64,000 bases of DNA, taken from contig NZ_PYVW01000005.1 of assembly GCF_003056355.1 (NCBI RefSeq), positions 1-64,000 of the forward strand, given 5' to 3'. Origin of the DNA: Devosia naphthalenivorans. GTDB taxonomy: Bacteria; Pseudomonadota; Alphaproteobacteria; Rhizobiales; Devosiaceae. The notes under the pieces are model-generated. The model had not been told where the DNA came from, did not search any database, and saw nothing but the letters and a program-made list of their open reading frames with translations. Within the stretch, counting starts at the first letter, position 1, and each line of letters starts with the position of its first letter. A program made the position numbers and the translations under genes. Positions 1-8,772 of the stretch are shown one piece after another.

Positions 1-181
1 TGCGACCGGCACTTGACCAGGCCAAATCCGAAAACCCCATAGCGCAGCGTGTGCGGACCGCGGGTTCCTGCATGGGTGGCTTTGCGACGCCAAGCGGCAT
101 CCCAAACCCTTCACCTTTCCGGCCGTTGCCATAGGAATGGACGTAAACCGAAAGCAGACCTTTTTTGCGCAGCTTGCCCAT
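1..181 (-). CDS. possible partial ORF running off the left edge
   Basis: From an ATG at 179-181 a leftward frame stays open for 60 codons to the window edge, starting MGKLRKKGLLSVYVHSYG. It lies on the same strand as the dadA-like gene, about 195 bases beyond its stop. I do not recognise it. A competing rightward frame (3-133) is also open, so coding is uncertain. The rest of 182-375 shows nothing clear. Confidence 0.25.
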   Translation of the reverse strand, partial: MGKLRKKGLLSVYVHSYGNGRKGEGFGMPLGVAKPPMQEPAVRTRCAMGFSDLAWSSAGR

Positions 182-375
182 CGTAAGCCTGATCGGTAGA
201 CGGCGACCAGCTACCTCCAACCAAGGTTTCCGGCTGCATGTCGTCAAGCGTCCCGCGTGAGCGTATCCGCTCAACTCAAACACGGCCGCTGAAGGGAGAG
301 GGAAGCGAAAGAACGTTAACTGTGAAGCCATCTGGGCCGGCAAAGGAGAGGTGGGCAGTACGCGCGCTGCAATGA

Positions 376-1629
376 TTAGGAGTAGCGATCGATCGACAGG
401 TCGGACGCTTCTATGTCGGGCTGACGTTGCGAGATCAGGTCGGCCACAATACGGGCGCTGCCGCATGCCATGGTCCAGCCCAGCGTACCGTGGCCGCTGT
501 TGATCATCAGCTTTGCTATCCGCGTCGGGCCGATGATCGGCGTACCGTCAGGTGTCATGGGGCGCAGGCCGGTCCAGAAGTGGGCATCTCCGGTGTTGGC
601 AGCGCCTGGAAAGAGTTCATCGACACAATGGGTGAGCGCGGCGCGCCGGCGCGGGGGCAGGTCGGTGCTGTAGCCGGATAATTCCGCCATGCCGCCGACG
701 CGAATGCGGGATCCCAGGCGCGTGACGGCAATCTTGTAGGTTTCGTCGAGCACGGTGGAGACCGGTTCCGTTGCGGGGCCGACGAGGTCGGCCGTTATGG
801 AATAGCCCTTCACCGGGTAGATGGGTAAGCGAAGGCCGATGGTTCGAGCCAAGGTCGGCGAGAAGCTACCCGCCGCGAGCAGGTAGCTGTCTGCAGTCAG
901 CCGGCCGGCGCTGGTCCTGACGGCGGAAACCGCCCCTCCATCGATCTCGACAGCATCGATCGTGGTGCCGAAGCGGAAGGTGACGCCCCGAGCGCGGGCG
1001 AGGTCCGCCAAGGCCTGGGTGAAAAGCAGACAGTCACCGGTCTCGTCGCCGGGCAGCCGCAGGCCGCCCTCAATGCGGGCCGCGCTTTGCGCAAGGCCCG
1101 GCTCCGCCGCCTCGCAGCCGGCGCGGTCCAGCATCTGGTAGGGGACGCCATACGCGGCGAGGACCTCGGTATCCTTATGCGCATCCTCGAGCTGCTTGCG
1201 GGTGCGGAAAAGCTGTAGCGTGCCCTGCGTTCGACCCTCATAGCGGATGCCGGTATCGGCACGCAGTGCCATGAGGACGTCGCGGCTATATTCGGCGATG
1301 CGGACCATGCGCGCCTTGTTGATCGCATAGCGATTGGACGTGCAATTGGTCAGCATCTGCATCATCCAGCGATACATGGCTGGGTCTGCGGTGGGACGGA
1401 TGATGAGGGGTGGATGCTCCATGGTCATCCAGGTCAGCGCCTTGCGCAGAACGCCCGGAGCGGCCCAGGGCGAGGCATAGCCTGGAGAAATCTCTCCGGC
1501 ATTGGCAAAGCTGGTTTCCTGCGCGACGGAGGGACGACGCTCCACCACCTCGACCTCATGCCCCTGCAAGGCAAGATAATAGGCCGACGTGACGCCGATG
1601 ACCCCACCACCCAGAACCAATATCTTCAT
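376..1629 (-). CDS. dadA: D-amino acid dehydrogenase (DadA-like, FAD-dependent)
   Basis: Predicted membrane-associated flavoenzyme that oxidatively deaminates D-amino acids to 2-oxo acids. The 417-residue length matches DadA. The N-terminus has the dinucleotide-binding pattern GGGVIG at residues 7-12 followed by the acidic end of the second strand (VVERR). The C-terminus has the family's [15 protein letters not shown] stretch and a [14 protein letters not shown] segment that closes the FAD site. A longer open frame extends upstream, but it reads through the neighbouring transporter in the wrong frame. The ATG at 1629 follows AAGGTGACGAG and gives the canonical start MKILVLGGG. It is the last gene of a five-gene leftward operon (5893 to 376), 41 bases after the EamA gene. 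Substrate is not readable from sequence. Context with an AruI-like decarboxylase suggests it could deliver a basic or ureido 2-oxo acid. Confidence 0.88.
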   Translation of the reverse strand: MKILVLGGGVIGVTSAYYLALQGHEVEVVERRPSVAQETSFANAGEISPGYASPWAAPGVLRKALTWMTMEHPPLIIRPTADPAMYRWMMQMLTNCTSNRYAINKARMVRIAEYSRDVLMALRADTGIRYEGRTQGTLQLFRTRKQLEDAHKDTEVLAAYGVPYQMLDRAGCEAAEPGLAQSAARIEGGLRLPGDETGDCLLFTQALADLARARGVTFRFGTTIDAVEIDGGAVSAVRTSAGRLTADSYLLAAGSFSPTLARTIGLRLPIYPVKGYSITADLVGPATEPVSTVLDETYKIAVTRLGSRIRVGGMAELSGYSTDLPPRRRAALTHCVDELFPGAANTGDAHFWTGLRPMTPDGTPIIGPTRIAKLMINSGHGTLGWTMACGSARIVADLISQRQPDIEASDLSIDRYS

Positions 1630-1670
1630 CTCGTCACCTTGCAGTTCGCCGGTTGGCTGTGTCTTCGCCT

Positions 1671-2552
1671 TTAAGCCCGCTTCGCCGGCCGGAGCAGATT
1701 GCCGGAGATCAGTCCGCCAAGGACGATCAGTGCGGAGCCAAGCACTTCGTTGGCTGCCGGCACCTCCCGCCAAAAGAGGTATCCAAAGGCGATCGAAATC
1801 ACGACGGCTGAATACCGAAAGGGTGCAATGGTGCCGAGCGAAGCCATGCGCATGGCGCTGATCAGCAGGAGATTGCCGATGCACACGCAGATGCCGGTTC
1901 CCGCTATCAGCAGCCAGTCGCCGCCCCCAATGGCCACCCAGCCGCTGCCAAGAAGATCGGGAATGCTGATAAGCGGCAGCGCCAGGGTTGAGACGAGGGC
2001 GATCCAGGTGCTCGGAATGGTGTGGGCCGTACCCCGCGTGACGAGGTCGCGGAGCACCATCATGGCCGCAGCGCCTCCGGCCGAAAGCAGCGACGCATCT
2101 GCCGAGACAGCGGCGATATTGGTTATGGCAAGAACCCCGATCATGCAGATGGCAAGAGCCACCCATTGCCGAACCGGCAGGAGATCGCGGAAGACGAGCA
2201 CGCCGGCGAGCGTGGCAAGCACCGGTACGCTCTGGATAAGTGCGGTCACCGTGGCGATGGGCATGACCATCAGGGCATGGACGAAGAGCAGGCTCGCAGC
2301 TGCGTCGCAGAAGGCTCTTATCAGCACGAAAGGATGCAGAATGCCCCGCCAATGCCACGGCTCCCGGCTCCACCATCCGATGCCGAGGAGCATCAGTCCT
2401 CCCACAATGCCGCGCAGGACCATCAGCTGACCAATGGGCATGCCCGCGCCCGCGAACTTGAGCATGACGTCGTTGAGCGTGAACAACGTCATGGCAGAGC
2501 AGATCAGCAGCGCGCCACGAAGGGTTTGCGCGCCGGCGGCGGCGGTAGACAT
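1671..2552 (-). CDS. DMT-superfamily transporter (EamA family)
   Basis: A 293-residue, very hydrophobic protein with about ten predicted membrane helices arranged as two EamA repeats (roughly residues 10-140 and 155-288). The first repeat contains the [12 protein letters not shown] segment seen in RhaT/EamA exporters. Members move amino acids, nucleobases or other metabolites across the inner membrane, most often outward; the substrate here is unknown. It starts 17 bases after the aminotransferase stop and is followed by the DadA-like gene, so it is probably co-transcribed and may relieve accumulation of an intermediate or import the substrate. Confidence 0.85.
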   Translation of the reverse strand: MSTAAAGAQTLRGALLICSAMTLFTLNDVMLKFAGAGMPIGQLMVLRGIVGGLMLLGIGWWSREPWHWRGILHPFVLIRAFCDAAASLLFVHALMVMPIATVTALIQSVPVLATLAGVLVFRDLLPVRQWVALAICMIGVLAITNIAAVSADASLLSAGGAAAMMVLRDLVTRGTAHTIPSTWIALVSTLALPLISIPDLLGSGWVAIGGGDWLLIAGTGICVCIGNLLLISAMRMASLGTIAPFRYSAVVISIAFGYLFWREVPAANEVLGSALIVLGGLISGNLLRPAKRA

Positions 2553-2569
2553 GATCGATTTCCGCTGGA

Positions 2570-3772
2570 TTATGCCGACGTCATGGAGGCGACGAGATAC
2601 TCGGCGAGCCGGTCAGTTGCCGTTCGCAGGACGTCGTGATCGCCGGCGAAGCACAGGCGGAAGAAACCTTCTCCGCCGGGTCCGAAGGCCGAGCCGGGCG
2701 CCAGACCCACACCGGTATGCGCCAGAATGGTCTTGGCGGTTTCGGTGGAGTTGCTGACCCCGGCAATGCGGAAGAAAAGATAGAAGGCGCCTGGTGCCGC
2801 GAACTCGATGCCGGATATCTTGGCGAGGCGGGCGGTCACTATCTCCCGACCGATCCGCGCACGGTCGAGCAGCGCTCCGAGCGCGTCTTCCCCCTGGTCG
2901 AGCGCGGCGATAGCCGCGCGCTGCATGAATACCGCGGAGCCTGAGGTCGAGTACTGAATCAGGTTCTCGATCGGCCCAGCCAACCCGGACGGCGCTTCCA
3001 GCCAGCCGATGCGCCAGCCCGTCATCGCCCAGTTCTTGGAAAATGTGTTCACGAACAATACGCGGTCGTCCGGTTCGATAAGGCTATGGAGGGACGGCGT
3101 CGTCATCGCGTCGGTATAGCTGAACCGACCATAGACCTCGTCGGCAATGATCCAGAGCGCGTGCCGGCGGGCGAATGCGAGAAAAGCCGTCAGATCGTCA
3201 AGGCTCGCCGTCCAGCCGCTCGGGTTCGAGGGGGAGTTCAGGAACAACGCGCGCGAGCGGTCGGTAACCGCCGCTTCGAGATCGTCCAGTTCCAGCTGCC
3301 ACCCATTGGGCGAGAACCGCTGTTGCACCGGCACGGCCCTCGCGCCGGCGACACGGGTGGCTGCGGCAAAATTGGGCCAGGCAGGAGTGGGCACCAGGAT
3401 TTCCTCATCGGTGCCGGCGACGAGGCGGATGGCGATCTGGATTGCCTGCATGCCCGAGCCGGTGACGAAGAAACGATCAGCGCCGAAGGGAGAACCGAAC
3501 AACGAACCGAACAGGCGATCGTGGTATCGCGCCAGGGCCGCTCGCAGGTCGGGAATACCGGCCTGCGGCATGTAGAACGTTTCGCCCCTCTGCAAGGATT
3601 GCGTGGCAGCGGTGGCGATGAAATCAGGCGTCGGCTGGTCGCCTTCGCCCACCCATAGCCGGACGATGTCGTCGCGCCCGAAGCCATGCTTCATGACTTC
3701 GGCTATGCCGCTCGCCGGCGCGGCGGCGGCGGGGTTGCTGAGGCGGGAAAGCCAATCGACGCGGTCGGGCAT
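2570..3772 (-). CDS. PLP-dependent class I/II aminotransferase
   Basis: A 400-residue fold-type I aminotransferase. The Schiff-base lysine is K246 in [17 protein letters not shown]211 and Y214 (ADEVYG) contact the cofactor, and the NSPSNPSG segment near 179-186 carries the conserved Asn. The N-terminal region includes the substrate-side VGEGDQPTP motif typical of aspartate/aromatic-type subgroup I enzymes. It lies 56 bases downstream of the small unknown gene and 17 upstream of the EamA transporter. With the AruI-like decarboxylase in the divergent operon, an AruH-like role (transaminating arginine or a relative to its 2-oxo acid) is attractive but inferred only from neighbours. Confidence 0.9.
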   Translation of the reverse strand: MPDRVDWLSRLSNPAAAAPASGIAEVMKHGFGRDDIVRLWVGEGDQPTPDFIATAATQSLQRGETFYMPQAGIPDLRAALARYHDRLFGSLFGSPFGADRFFVTGSGMQAIQIAIRLVAGTDEEILVPTPAWPNFAAATRVAGARAVPVQQRFSPNGWQLELDDLEAAVTDRSRALFLNSPSNPSGWTASLDDLTAFLAFARRHALWIIADEVYGRFSYTDAMTTPSLHSLIEPDDRVLFVNTFSKNWAMTGWRIGWLEAPSGLAGPIENLIQYSTSGSAVFMQRAAIAALDQGEDALGALLDRARIGREIVTARLAKISGIEFAAPGAFYLFFRIAGVSNSTETAKTILAHTGVGLAPGSAFGPGGEGFFRLCFAGDHDVLRTATDRLAEYLVASMTSA

Positions 3773-3828
3773 TATCTATCCTCTGTTGCAGGCATGGGCG
3801 AAAAGCCCATGCCCAAGGCACACGGCCA

Positions 3829-4284
3829 TTACTGGTGATCGTAGGGATTGCCGCGGGTCACGAAAGGCACGATGGAGATTTCGCCTGTCGGGGACTGCCG
3901 GTAACCTCTTACGCCCGCGTAAGGAATGGCGTTGTCATCGAGCACTTTTTGCGCCTCGGTTTCCTTGCCCTCCGGAACATAGAGGAAGAAAATGCGCGTG
4001 CCGTAATCGGGCAGTTCGTCACCGGCCGCTGAAGCGGCGCGCCATTGCTCGATCTTGGCGAGGTCGATGGTTTCCTCGACATCGCCGATCTCTCGCGTCT
4101 TGCCGGCGGCGTCCACGACGACGATGTCGGGATAATAGTCGCCTTGAGGGGTGGGTACTGCGCGCTTCTTGTCCGAGACGTTAGTCAGGGTGACGTATTC
4201 GGCCGGCCAGGTCTTCTGACCCGGAAAGGGGAAGCGGTTGGCGGCAACGAAGCGAACAACATCGTCGTGATCGGGTAGGCTCAT
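3829..4284 (-). CDS. conserved hypothetical protein, 151 aa
   Basis: A soluble, acidic protein without signal peptide. Residues about 45-72 read TPQGDYYPDIVVVDAAGK and then EIGDVEETIDL. This resembles the spacing of a PD-(D/E)xK nuclease core (PD, then E-x-x-x-x-E), but the usual lysine is absent, so I do not call it a nuclease. The C-terminal half (TRIFFLYVPEGKETEAQKVLD) looks like an alpha/beta segment. It sits 22 bases after the M20 amidohydrolase and shares its operon. Function unknown; retention between two catabolic enzymes suggests an accessory role. Confidence 0.75.
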   Translation of the reverse strand: MSLPDHDDVVRFVAANRFPFPGQKTWPAEYVTLTNVSDKKRAVPTPQGDYYPDIVVVDAAGKTREIGDVEETIDLAKIEQWRAASAAGDELPDYGTRIFFLYVPEGKETEAQKVLDDNAIPYAGVRGYRQSPTGEISIVPFVTRGNPYDHQ

Positions 4285-4306
4285 GGCAGGCTCCTTGAAG
4301 ATAAGA

Positions 4307-5893
4307 TTAGAGGATTGACCATTCCGGGCCGCGTGGCGTCACCACCCATTCGGGCCAGTTATAATCGACGGGCGCCTGGAAATCGGCGGGAAGCAATGGT
4401 GCCACCCATTTCCTGCCGCCGACGCCACCGCCAGTGCGGTCGCGGAACTCTTCCTGGGCGCGGCTGAGGATGGCCGGGTCGGTCAGCAGGTCGATCAGCG
4501 TCGTGGAAATCACCTGGGCGGCCTTGGACCACATCGGATCGATGCAGGCCGGATCTCCATTCATGGCGTGGCGAAGCCATTCGGGATAGCGCTTGCCGGA
4601 GGCTGGGGGCTTGAGGGTCGGCCGGGCCACGTAAAGGCGCACGGTAGGCGCATGCCAGGTATAGTCGACATAATCGTCCGCAGCATAGTTGAGCTGCCAG
4701 GCCGGCAATTGCTGGCGGAAAGCGGCTTCAGCTTCCAGCGGTGGCGTCAGCCGCTCCATTTCGTCGATAAACGGCTCGTCCATCGGCTCATGGCCGAGGT
4801 GGCGCTGGCCTTCCCGCGCGAAAGCCTTGGCTTCTTCGGGCCAGACCGGAGCGCCGAGACGGACAAAGTTGCGATAGGTGGCTTCAGCCATGGCATGGTT
4901 GGGCAACCCGGCGCGCGTCTTGGTGATCCAGGCGGAACTGACCGTGCAATGGGTCATGGCCGCCACGTGTTCGGCATTGCGGTCGAGAACGGCAAAGGCG
5001 GTTTCGCACATTGCCAGCGTGGGCGCGCGCATCGAATACTGAATCTGCGAATAGGCCGGCGCCAGATTGTCGGCTGCGGCTTGTCCTGCCACGGGGATGA
5101 ATTCATTGAGGGTCCAGGTGCCGGTATGGGGCAGCATGGATTCCTTCATCATCTTGGAATTGGTGTACATGAGGCACACCGCGTCAATGGCGCCGGGGGC
5201 CCGCGCGGTAGCATGCGCGTGGGCGACGCTGCCCCCATGCACGGTCTCCTGCCAAGTCTCGGGGTTATCGCACTCGAATGTGTAAATCTTGCTCCAATAG
5301 GGGGCGCTGGTCGTATCCCAGAACACGCCATTGGTTAGTGCATTGAAGGAATGCGGGTGGAAGCTCATCGCGGCGTCGAGGCCATCGTAATAGCCGTGCG
5401 CGGCGTGTACCGGCTTGGATCCGCACATCTTCTCGGCCGGTTCGCCGAAAAAGACCAGGGTGCCCCCAATGCCATGGGTTTCCATCGCGCCCTTGGCTGC
5501 CATGAATCCGGCGAAGGAGCCGATGCCCAGCGCTGAATGTGGATCGGTATGGCCGGCGGCATGCTTGGTCGTACCGGGGCGCGGCGCCCGGAAGGGCTGG
5601 GCGACCTGAGACTGGCCGGGCACGGCGTCGTATTCTGCATAACCGGCCAGAGTAGGGCCGGAACCATTGCTCCAGCGGGCACAAAAGGCGGTGGGCATGC
5701 CCGCCGAGCCCTGTTCCACCTGGAAGCCTTCGGCGCGCAGACGATCGACATAGAATTGCGAAGACCGGTATTCCCGCCAGGACGGTTCGTGGAATGACCA
5801 AATCGTCTGGTGATCGCGCGACAGGCTGGCATGGTTGGTCTCGAGCCAGTCAATGGCGGACTGCTGGGCAGGGGAGAAAGGATCGTCGGACAT
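4307..5893 (-). CDS. M20-family amidohydrolase, AbgB-like
   Basis: A 528-residue metal-dependent amidohydrolase like the aminobenzoyl-glutamate utilization subunit B and indole-3-acetyl-amino-acid hydrolases (M20D). These cleave an amide between an acyl or aryl group and an amino acid. Visible family features are the TLAGYAEYDAVPG strand, the metal-site AAGHTDPHSALG segment (roughly residues 113-124), FFGEPAEKMCGSKP with the catalytic acid, and the SFHPHSFN region. No signal peptide is seen, so it is cytoplasmic. It is the first gene of the leftward operon. Its promoter region carries operator 1 of the TetR gene (6035-6058). Substrate is probably an N-acylated amino acid that feeds the aminotransferase or DadA-like enzyme; that part is inference. 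Confidence 0.88.
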   Translation of the reverse strand: MSDDPFSPAQQSAIDWLETNHASLSRDHQTIWSFHEPSWREYRSSQFYVDRLRAEGFQVEQGSAGMPTAFCARWSNGSGPTLAGYAEYDAVPGQSQVAQPFRAPRPGTTKHAAGHTDPHSALGIGSFAGFMAAKGAMETHGIGGTLVFFGEPAEKMCGSKPVHAAHGYYDGLDAAMSFHPHSFNALTNGVFWDTTSAPYWSKIYTFECDNPETWQETVHGGSVAHAHATARAPGAIDAVCLMYTNSKMMKESMLPHTGTWTLNEFIPVAGQAAADNLAPAYSQIQYSMRAPTLAMCETAFAVLDRNAEHVAAMTHCTVSSAWITKTRAGLPNHAMAEATYRNFVRLGAPVWPEEAKAFAREGQRHLGHEPMDEPFIDEMERLTPPLEAEAAFRQQLPAWQLNYAADDYVDYTWHAPTVRLYVARPTLKPPASGKRYPEWLRHAMNGDPACIDPMWSKAAQVISTTLIDLLTDPAILSRAQEEFRDRTGGGVGGRKWVAPLLPADFQAPVDYNWPEWVVTPRGPEWSIL

Positions 5894-6034
5894 GATCTGC
5901 CTTGTTCGCGGCCGTGCAGCACCGGTCGCCGCGCTTGCGTGCGGCGCAGATTTTGCGCGGAACTGAAATGCTTTGCCCGCCGCTAGAATGCGAGCAAGCA
6001 GAGCCTAAGACAGAAGCGGAGAGCGTGGCAAGCG

Positions 6035-6058
6035 AAATTTGGAGTCAACTACAAACTT
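6035..6058 (-). promoter_or_regulatory. TetR operator 1 / promoter of the leftward catabolic operon
   Basis: Read on the minus strand this is AAGTTTGT-AGTTGACT-CCAAATTT. It matches the site at 6764-6787 in 21 of 24 positions, including the spacer that holds a -35-like TTGAC(T/A). In each copy that hexamer reads toward the operon it precedes. The site overlaps the last codons of the tetR gene and lies about 140 bases upstream of the amidohydrolase start. Just beyond it, GGAGTCAA (6041-6048) and TTGACTCC (6063-6070) form a second 8-bp inverted repeat. Confidence 0.65.
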
Positions 6059-6687
6059 GAGTTTGACTCCGGCAAAACTACGCCGCGCAGCACCAGCCGC
6101 AGGTGGGGCAGGGCCGCCTCGCGCATGGCGTCGACGGTCATGCTGCTCGATGTGACAAGCCTGGCCAGTGCTGCATTGCCGATGCCGATCAGCACGTCGC
6201 AGAGCACGGACAGGTCAATATCGGGGGCAATGCGGCCACGTTCCTGATAGGTGCGCAGCATGACTATGTATTGGCGGCGGATCACCAGGTCGAGGCGGCG
6301 GGCGGTGCGATGGGCCAGTCCATCGGTATCGACGAACTGGGCAGACATGACGACGCGCCAGCTTTCCCGCGTCAGGTGCCGGACGGCCTGATCCGCCAGC
6401 AGCTTCTCGAAAGCGATGATGCCGTCGGTGGGGTCGCGAGGCAGCGATTCCAGAAACTGACGTCGTTCCGGAACCGCCGCACGAATATGGCGGAGCGTGA
6501 TCTCCATGAGCAGGTTGGGCTTGTTCTTGAAGTAGTTATACACCGTGGCCGAGGCGACCGACGCAAGTTCGGCAATGTCCTCGATCTTGGTTTCCTCATA
6601 GCCCTGATCACGGAATAGGGTATCGGCGGCGTCCAGAACCTCGGCTGCTCGCCTGGTCTTGTGGCGTTCTCGCAAGCCCTTGGCCAT
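6049..6687 (-). CDS. TetR/AcrR-family transcriptional regulator
   Basis: A 212-residue repressor. The N-terminal helix-turn-helix spans about residues 12-58 (AAEVLDAADTLFRDQGYEETKIEDIA, then SVASATVYNYFKNK). The C-terminal half is an all-helical ligand domain. I chose the ATG at 6687 (MAKGLRERHK) because GGAGA lies 9 bases upstream. A longer frame starts from a TTG at 6783, but that start lies inside the operator. The gene sits between two operons transcribed away from it or after it, and a matching palindrome is present on both sides (6035-6058 and 6764-6787). It is therefore likely an autoregulated local repressor of the whole catabolic island, with a pathway substrate or intermediate as inducer. 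Confidence 0.9.
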   Translation of the reverse strand: MAKGLRERHKTRRAAEVLDAADTLFRDQGYEETKIEDIAELASVASATVYNYFKNKPNLLMEITLRHIRAAVPERRQFLESLPRDPTDGIIAFEKLLADQAVRHLTRESWRVVMSAQFVDTDGLAHRTARRLDLVIRRQYIVMLRTYQERGRIAPDIDLSVLCDVLIGIGNAALARLVTSSSMTVDAMREAALPHLRLVLRGVVLPESNSSL

Positions 6688-6763
6688 GACAAATCTCCAG
6701 TTGCGGTGCTGCCGCAAGATCGCGCACACCCGGTCCGTGCTGCAAGAATGTGCAGCAAGCTCT

Positions 6764-6787
6764 AAATTTGGAGTTGACACCAAATTT
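6764..6787 (+). promoter_or_regulatory. TetR operator 2 / divergent promoter
   Basis: Perfect 8-bp inverted repeat AAATTTGG (6764-6771) and CCAAATTT (6780-6787) around AGTTGACA. The TTGACA at 6774-6779 is a consensus -35 reading rightward toward the deacetylase/ABC operon, while the other strand offers a TATAAA leftward toward tetR. Repressor binding here would block both directions. It has the same architecture as the site at 6035-6058. Confidence 0.75.
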
Positions 6788-6920
6788 ATAGTAACTCAAC
6801 ATGACAGCAACTCGGGTCCCATTCAAGGGCCGGGTCGTCGTTCACAGACTTAGGTTGCTCCTCACGCCCGAGACGGTCCCCGTGTCGGCGAGCGGCAGCG
6901 GCTACCCTTCGGAGGCGTGC

Positions 6921-7835
6921 GTGCTCAAGCTCATCGACAATCCCCCCGCTTGGCCGAATGGCGCCAGATGCGCCGTCTGCTTTGCGTTCGACATGGATGC
7001 CGAAAGCCTCCTGCATCTCTATTATCCCGACGATTCCAAGCGTCGCATCACGCTGTCGTCGGCCTTGCGCTATGGTCCGCGTATCGCCGCCCCCCGGCTA
7101 GTACGAATCTGGGAGCATTTCGGCATCAAGCAGACGGTCTATGTGCCAGGCTGGTGCGTCGAGACCTATCCCGATGCGGTTCGCATGCTGTCGGATGCCG
7201 GGCATGAGATCGGTCATCACGGCTGGCTGCACGAACGGGTCAACCAGCTGACGCCGCAGGACGAAGCCAAGGTTCTGCGCGCCGGCATCGAGGCGATCGA
7301 GCGGGTGACCGGAAAGCGCCCGACCGGCTATCGCTGTCCATCGGGCGCCTTCTCCGCGGCAACGCTGGACCTGCTGCTCAAGGAAGGGTTTACCTATGAC
7401 GCGTCTCTCTCGGGCGATGACGTGCCCTACCTCATCGAGTCCCATCGTGGCTCGCTGATCGAGTTGCCTTCGGACCATGCGCTAGACGACTGGCCGCAAT
7501 ATGTGAATATGCGAGACTTCAATCACATGCTGCCGATCCAGTCGCCGCAGCAGGCCATGCAGGTCTTTCGCTCGGAGTTCGATGCGGCCTGGACCGATGG
7601 AGGCCTGTGGTCAGCGGTCTGGCACCCCTTTGTATCGGGCCGCCCGGCGCGCGCGCATGCCATGGTCGAACTCATTGAATATATGAATTCCAAGGGTGGC
7701 GTGTGGTTTGCCACCATGGACGAGATCGCACGGCACATCGCCGGTCTGATAGCGAGGGGAGAGTGGACCCCACGCAAGGAGCGCCTGCCGTTCTGGGCAG
7801 AGCCGGTCCCCCAGATCGTTCGGCCCGTGGGATAA
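6921..7835 (+). CDS. polysaccharide-deacetylase-fold hydrolase (PuuE-like)
   Basis: A 304-residue NodB-fold protein without signal peptide. It has the metal-binding Asp motif FAFDMDAES, the His pair in GHEIGHHGWLHE, and RCPSGAFS (third motif). The cytoplasmic location and sequence style match the subgroup that includes the allantoinase PuuE, which opens ring amides, rather than secreted chitin deacetylases. The frame is open from an ATG at 6801, but I place the start at the GTG at 6921 because GGAGG (6911-6915) precedes it and the homologous region begins there (LKLIDNPPAWPNGARC). It is the first gene of the rightward operon, behind TetR operator 2. A role in opening a cyclic ureide or lactam before the carbamoyl hydrolase acts is inference. 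Confidence 0.82.
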   Translation: MLKLIDNPPAWPNGARCAVCFAFDMDAESLLHLYYPDDSKRRITLSSALRYGPRIAAPRLVRIWEHFGIKQTVYVPGWCVETYPDAVRMLSDAGHEIGHHGWLHERVNQLTPQDEAKVLRAGIEAIERVTGKRPTGYRCPSGAFSAATLDLLLKEGFTYDASLSGDDVPYLIESHRGSLIELPSDHALDDWPQYVNMRDFNHMLPIQSPQQAMQVFRSEFDAAWTDGGLWSAVWHPFVSGRPARAHAMVELIEYMNSKGGVWFATMDEIARHIAGLIARGEWTPRKERLPFWAEPVPQIVRPVG

Positions 7836-7903
7836 GCCGGCTCGGCGAGGAAACCCGGCAACCAAGCTCTAAATCAGTCATCTGGATTTCTCAGGAGGGA
7901 ATC

Positions 7904-8740
7904 GTGCTCAAGAGCCTTTTGAACATCACCATAGCGGCGAGCGTCCTGCTCGGCACCGCAGTCGCTTCTGCGCAGGACGTGCCGCAGCGCATCGTCGACA
8001 AGGGAGCGATCGATGTCGGCATCGAACGGGATCACCCGCCGATGGAATTCATCGATGCCGATAGCGGCGAACTGGTCGGCTTCGACGTCGACCTGATCAA
8101 TGCCGTCGCCGCCGAGCTTGGCGTAGACGTCAACCAGGTCCATTCCCGGTTCGAGGCGCTCACCCCGAACCTGCAGACCAACCGCATCGACCTGATCATC
8201 AGCGGCATGTACGATACGCCGGCGCGGCGCGAAAACTTTGACTTCATCAACTATCTGAGCGCCGGCGCTGTCTTTTATACACTCGACTCCAGCACCGACA
8301 TCCAGGAGCCGCTCGACCTTTGCGGCAAGGTGGTCACAGCGAACCGCGGGACTTCCTATCCGGACTCAGTCACCAAATGGAGCGACGAAAACTGCGTCGC
8401 CGCAGGCCTGGCGCCAATGGAAGTGATCACCGACACCGACATGGCCAGCGAATTCCTCTATCTCAACCAGAACCGCGCGCAGGGTTCGGTCCAGGGCACC
8501 GAGGCCATCCCCACAGTGCTTGCCAGTGAAGAAGGACCGTTCCGTACGCTGGGCGGCCCCTTCACGAATGTGTTGCTCGGCATCGGTTTCCGCAAAGACG
8601 ACACCGAATTGCGAGACGCTGTGTTTGCCGCGCTCGAAGAGGTGTTCGAGAGCGGGGAATATACCGAGATCGTGGCGAAGTGGGGCCTTGAGGCCAGCGC
8701 CATTGCCGCTCCTTCCATCAACGCCGGCGAAGCCCCTTAA
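7904..8740 (+). CDS. amino-acid ABC transporter, periplasmic binding protein
   Basis: A 278-residue family 3 solute-binding protein (GlnH/HisJ type). Residues 1-23 are a Sec signal peptide ending in AVASA before QDVPQ. The mature part has the family signature MEFIDADSGELVGFDVDLINAVA. There are two cysteines (in LDLCGK and DENCVAAG) that could form a disulfide. I chose the GTG at 7904 because AGGAGGG lies 5-11 bases upstream; the longer frame from 7703 overlaps the deacetylase gene. It works with the permease and ATPase that follow. A strong stem-loop at its stop codon (8726-8750) probably keeps its mRNA in excess over the permease. Confidence 0.93.
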   Translation: MLKSLLNITIAASVLLGTAVASAQDVPQRIVDKGAIDVGIERDHPPMEFIDADSGELVGFDVDLINAVAAELGVDVNQVHSRFEALTPNLQTNRIDLIISGMYDTPARRENFDFINYLSAGAVFYTLDSSTDIQEPLDLCGKVVTANRGTSYPDSVTKWSDENCVAAGLAPMEVITDTDMASEFLYLNQNRAQGSVQGTEAIPTVLASEEGPFRTLGGPFTNVLLGIGFRKDDTELRDAVFAALEEVFESGEYTEIVAKWGLEASAIAAPSINAGEAP

Positions 8741-8750
8741 GGGGCTCGCC
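8726..8750 (+). promoter_or_regulatory. stem-loop at the binding-protein stop codon
   Basis: GGCGAAGCCCC and GGGGCTCGCC pair around a TTAA loop with a one-base bulge; the loop contains the TAA stop of the binding-protein gene. There is no downstream T-run, so it is an intercistronic stabiliser or partial terminator rather than a full terminator. Confidence 0.55.
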
Positions 8751-8772
8751 ACCTCCGAGACTGGAGTAGTCG

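Noticed and set aside
376-2376. A single 666-residue protein covering the DadA-like gene and more
   Set aside because: The first 248 residues read the EamA gene in the wrong frame; the real start is at 1629 with a ribosome site and the family N-terminus.
3829-4284. PD-(D/E)xK nuclease
   Set aside because: The PD and Glu pattern is suggestive, but the lysine is absent and the context is metabolic.
6049-6783. TetR protein starting at the TTG at 6783
   Set aside because: That start lies inside the operator palindrome; the ATG at 6687 has a good ribosome site and gives the normal family length.
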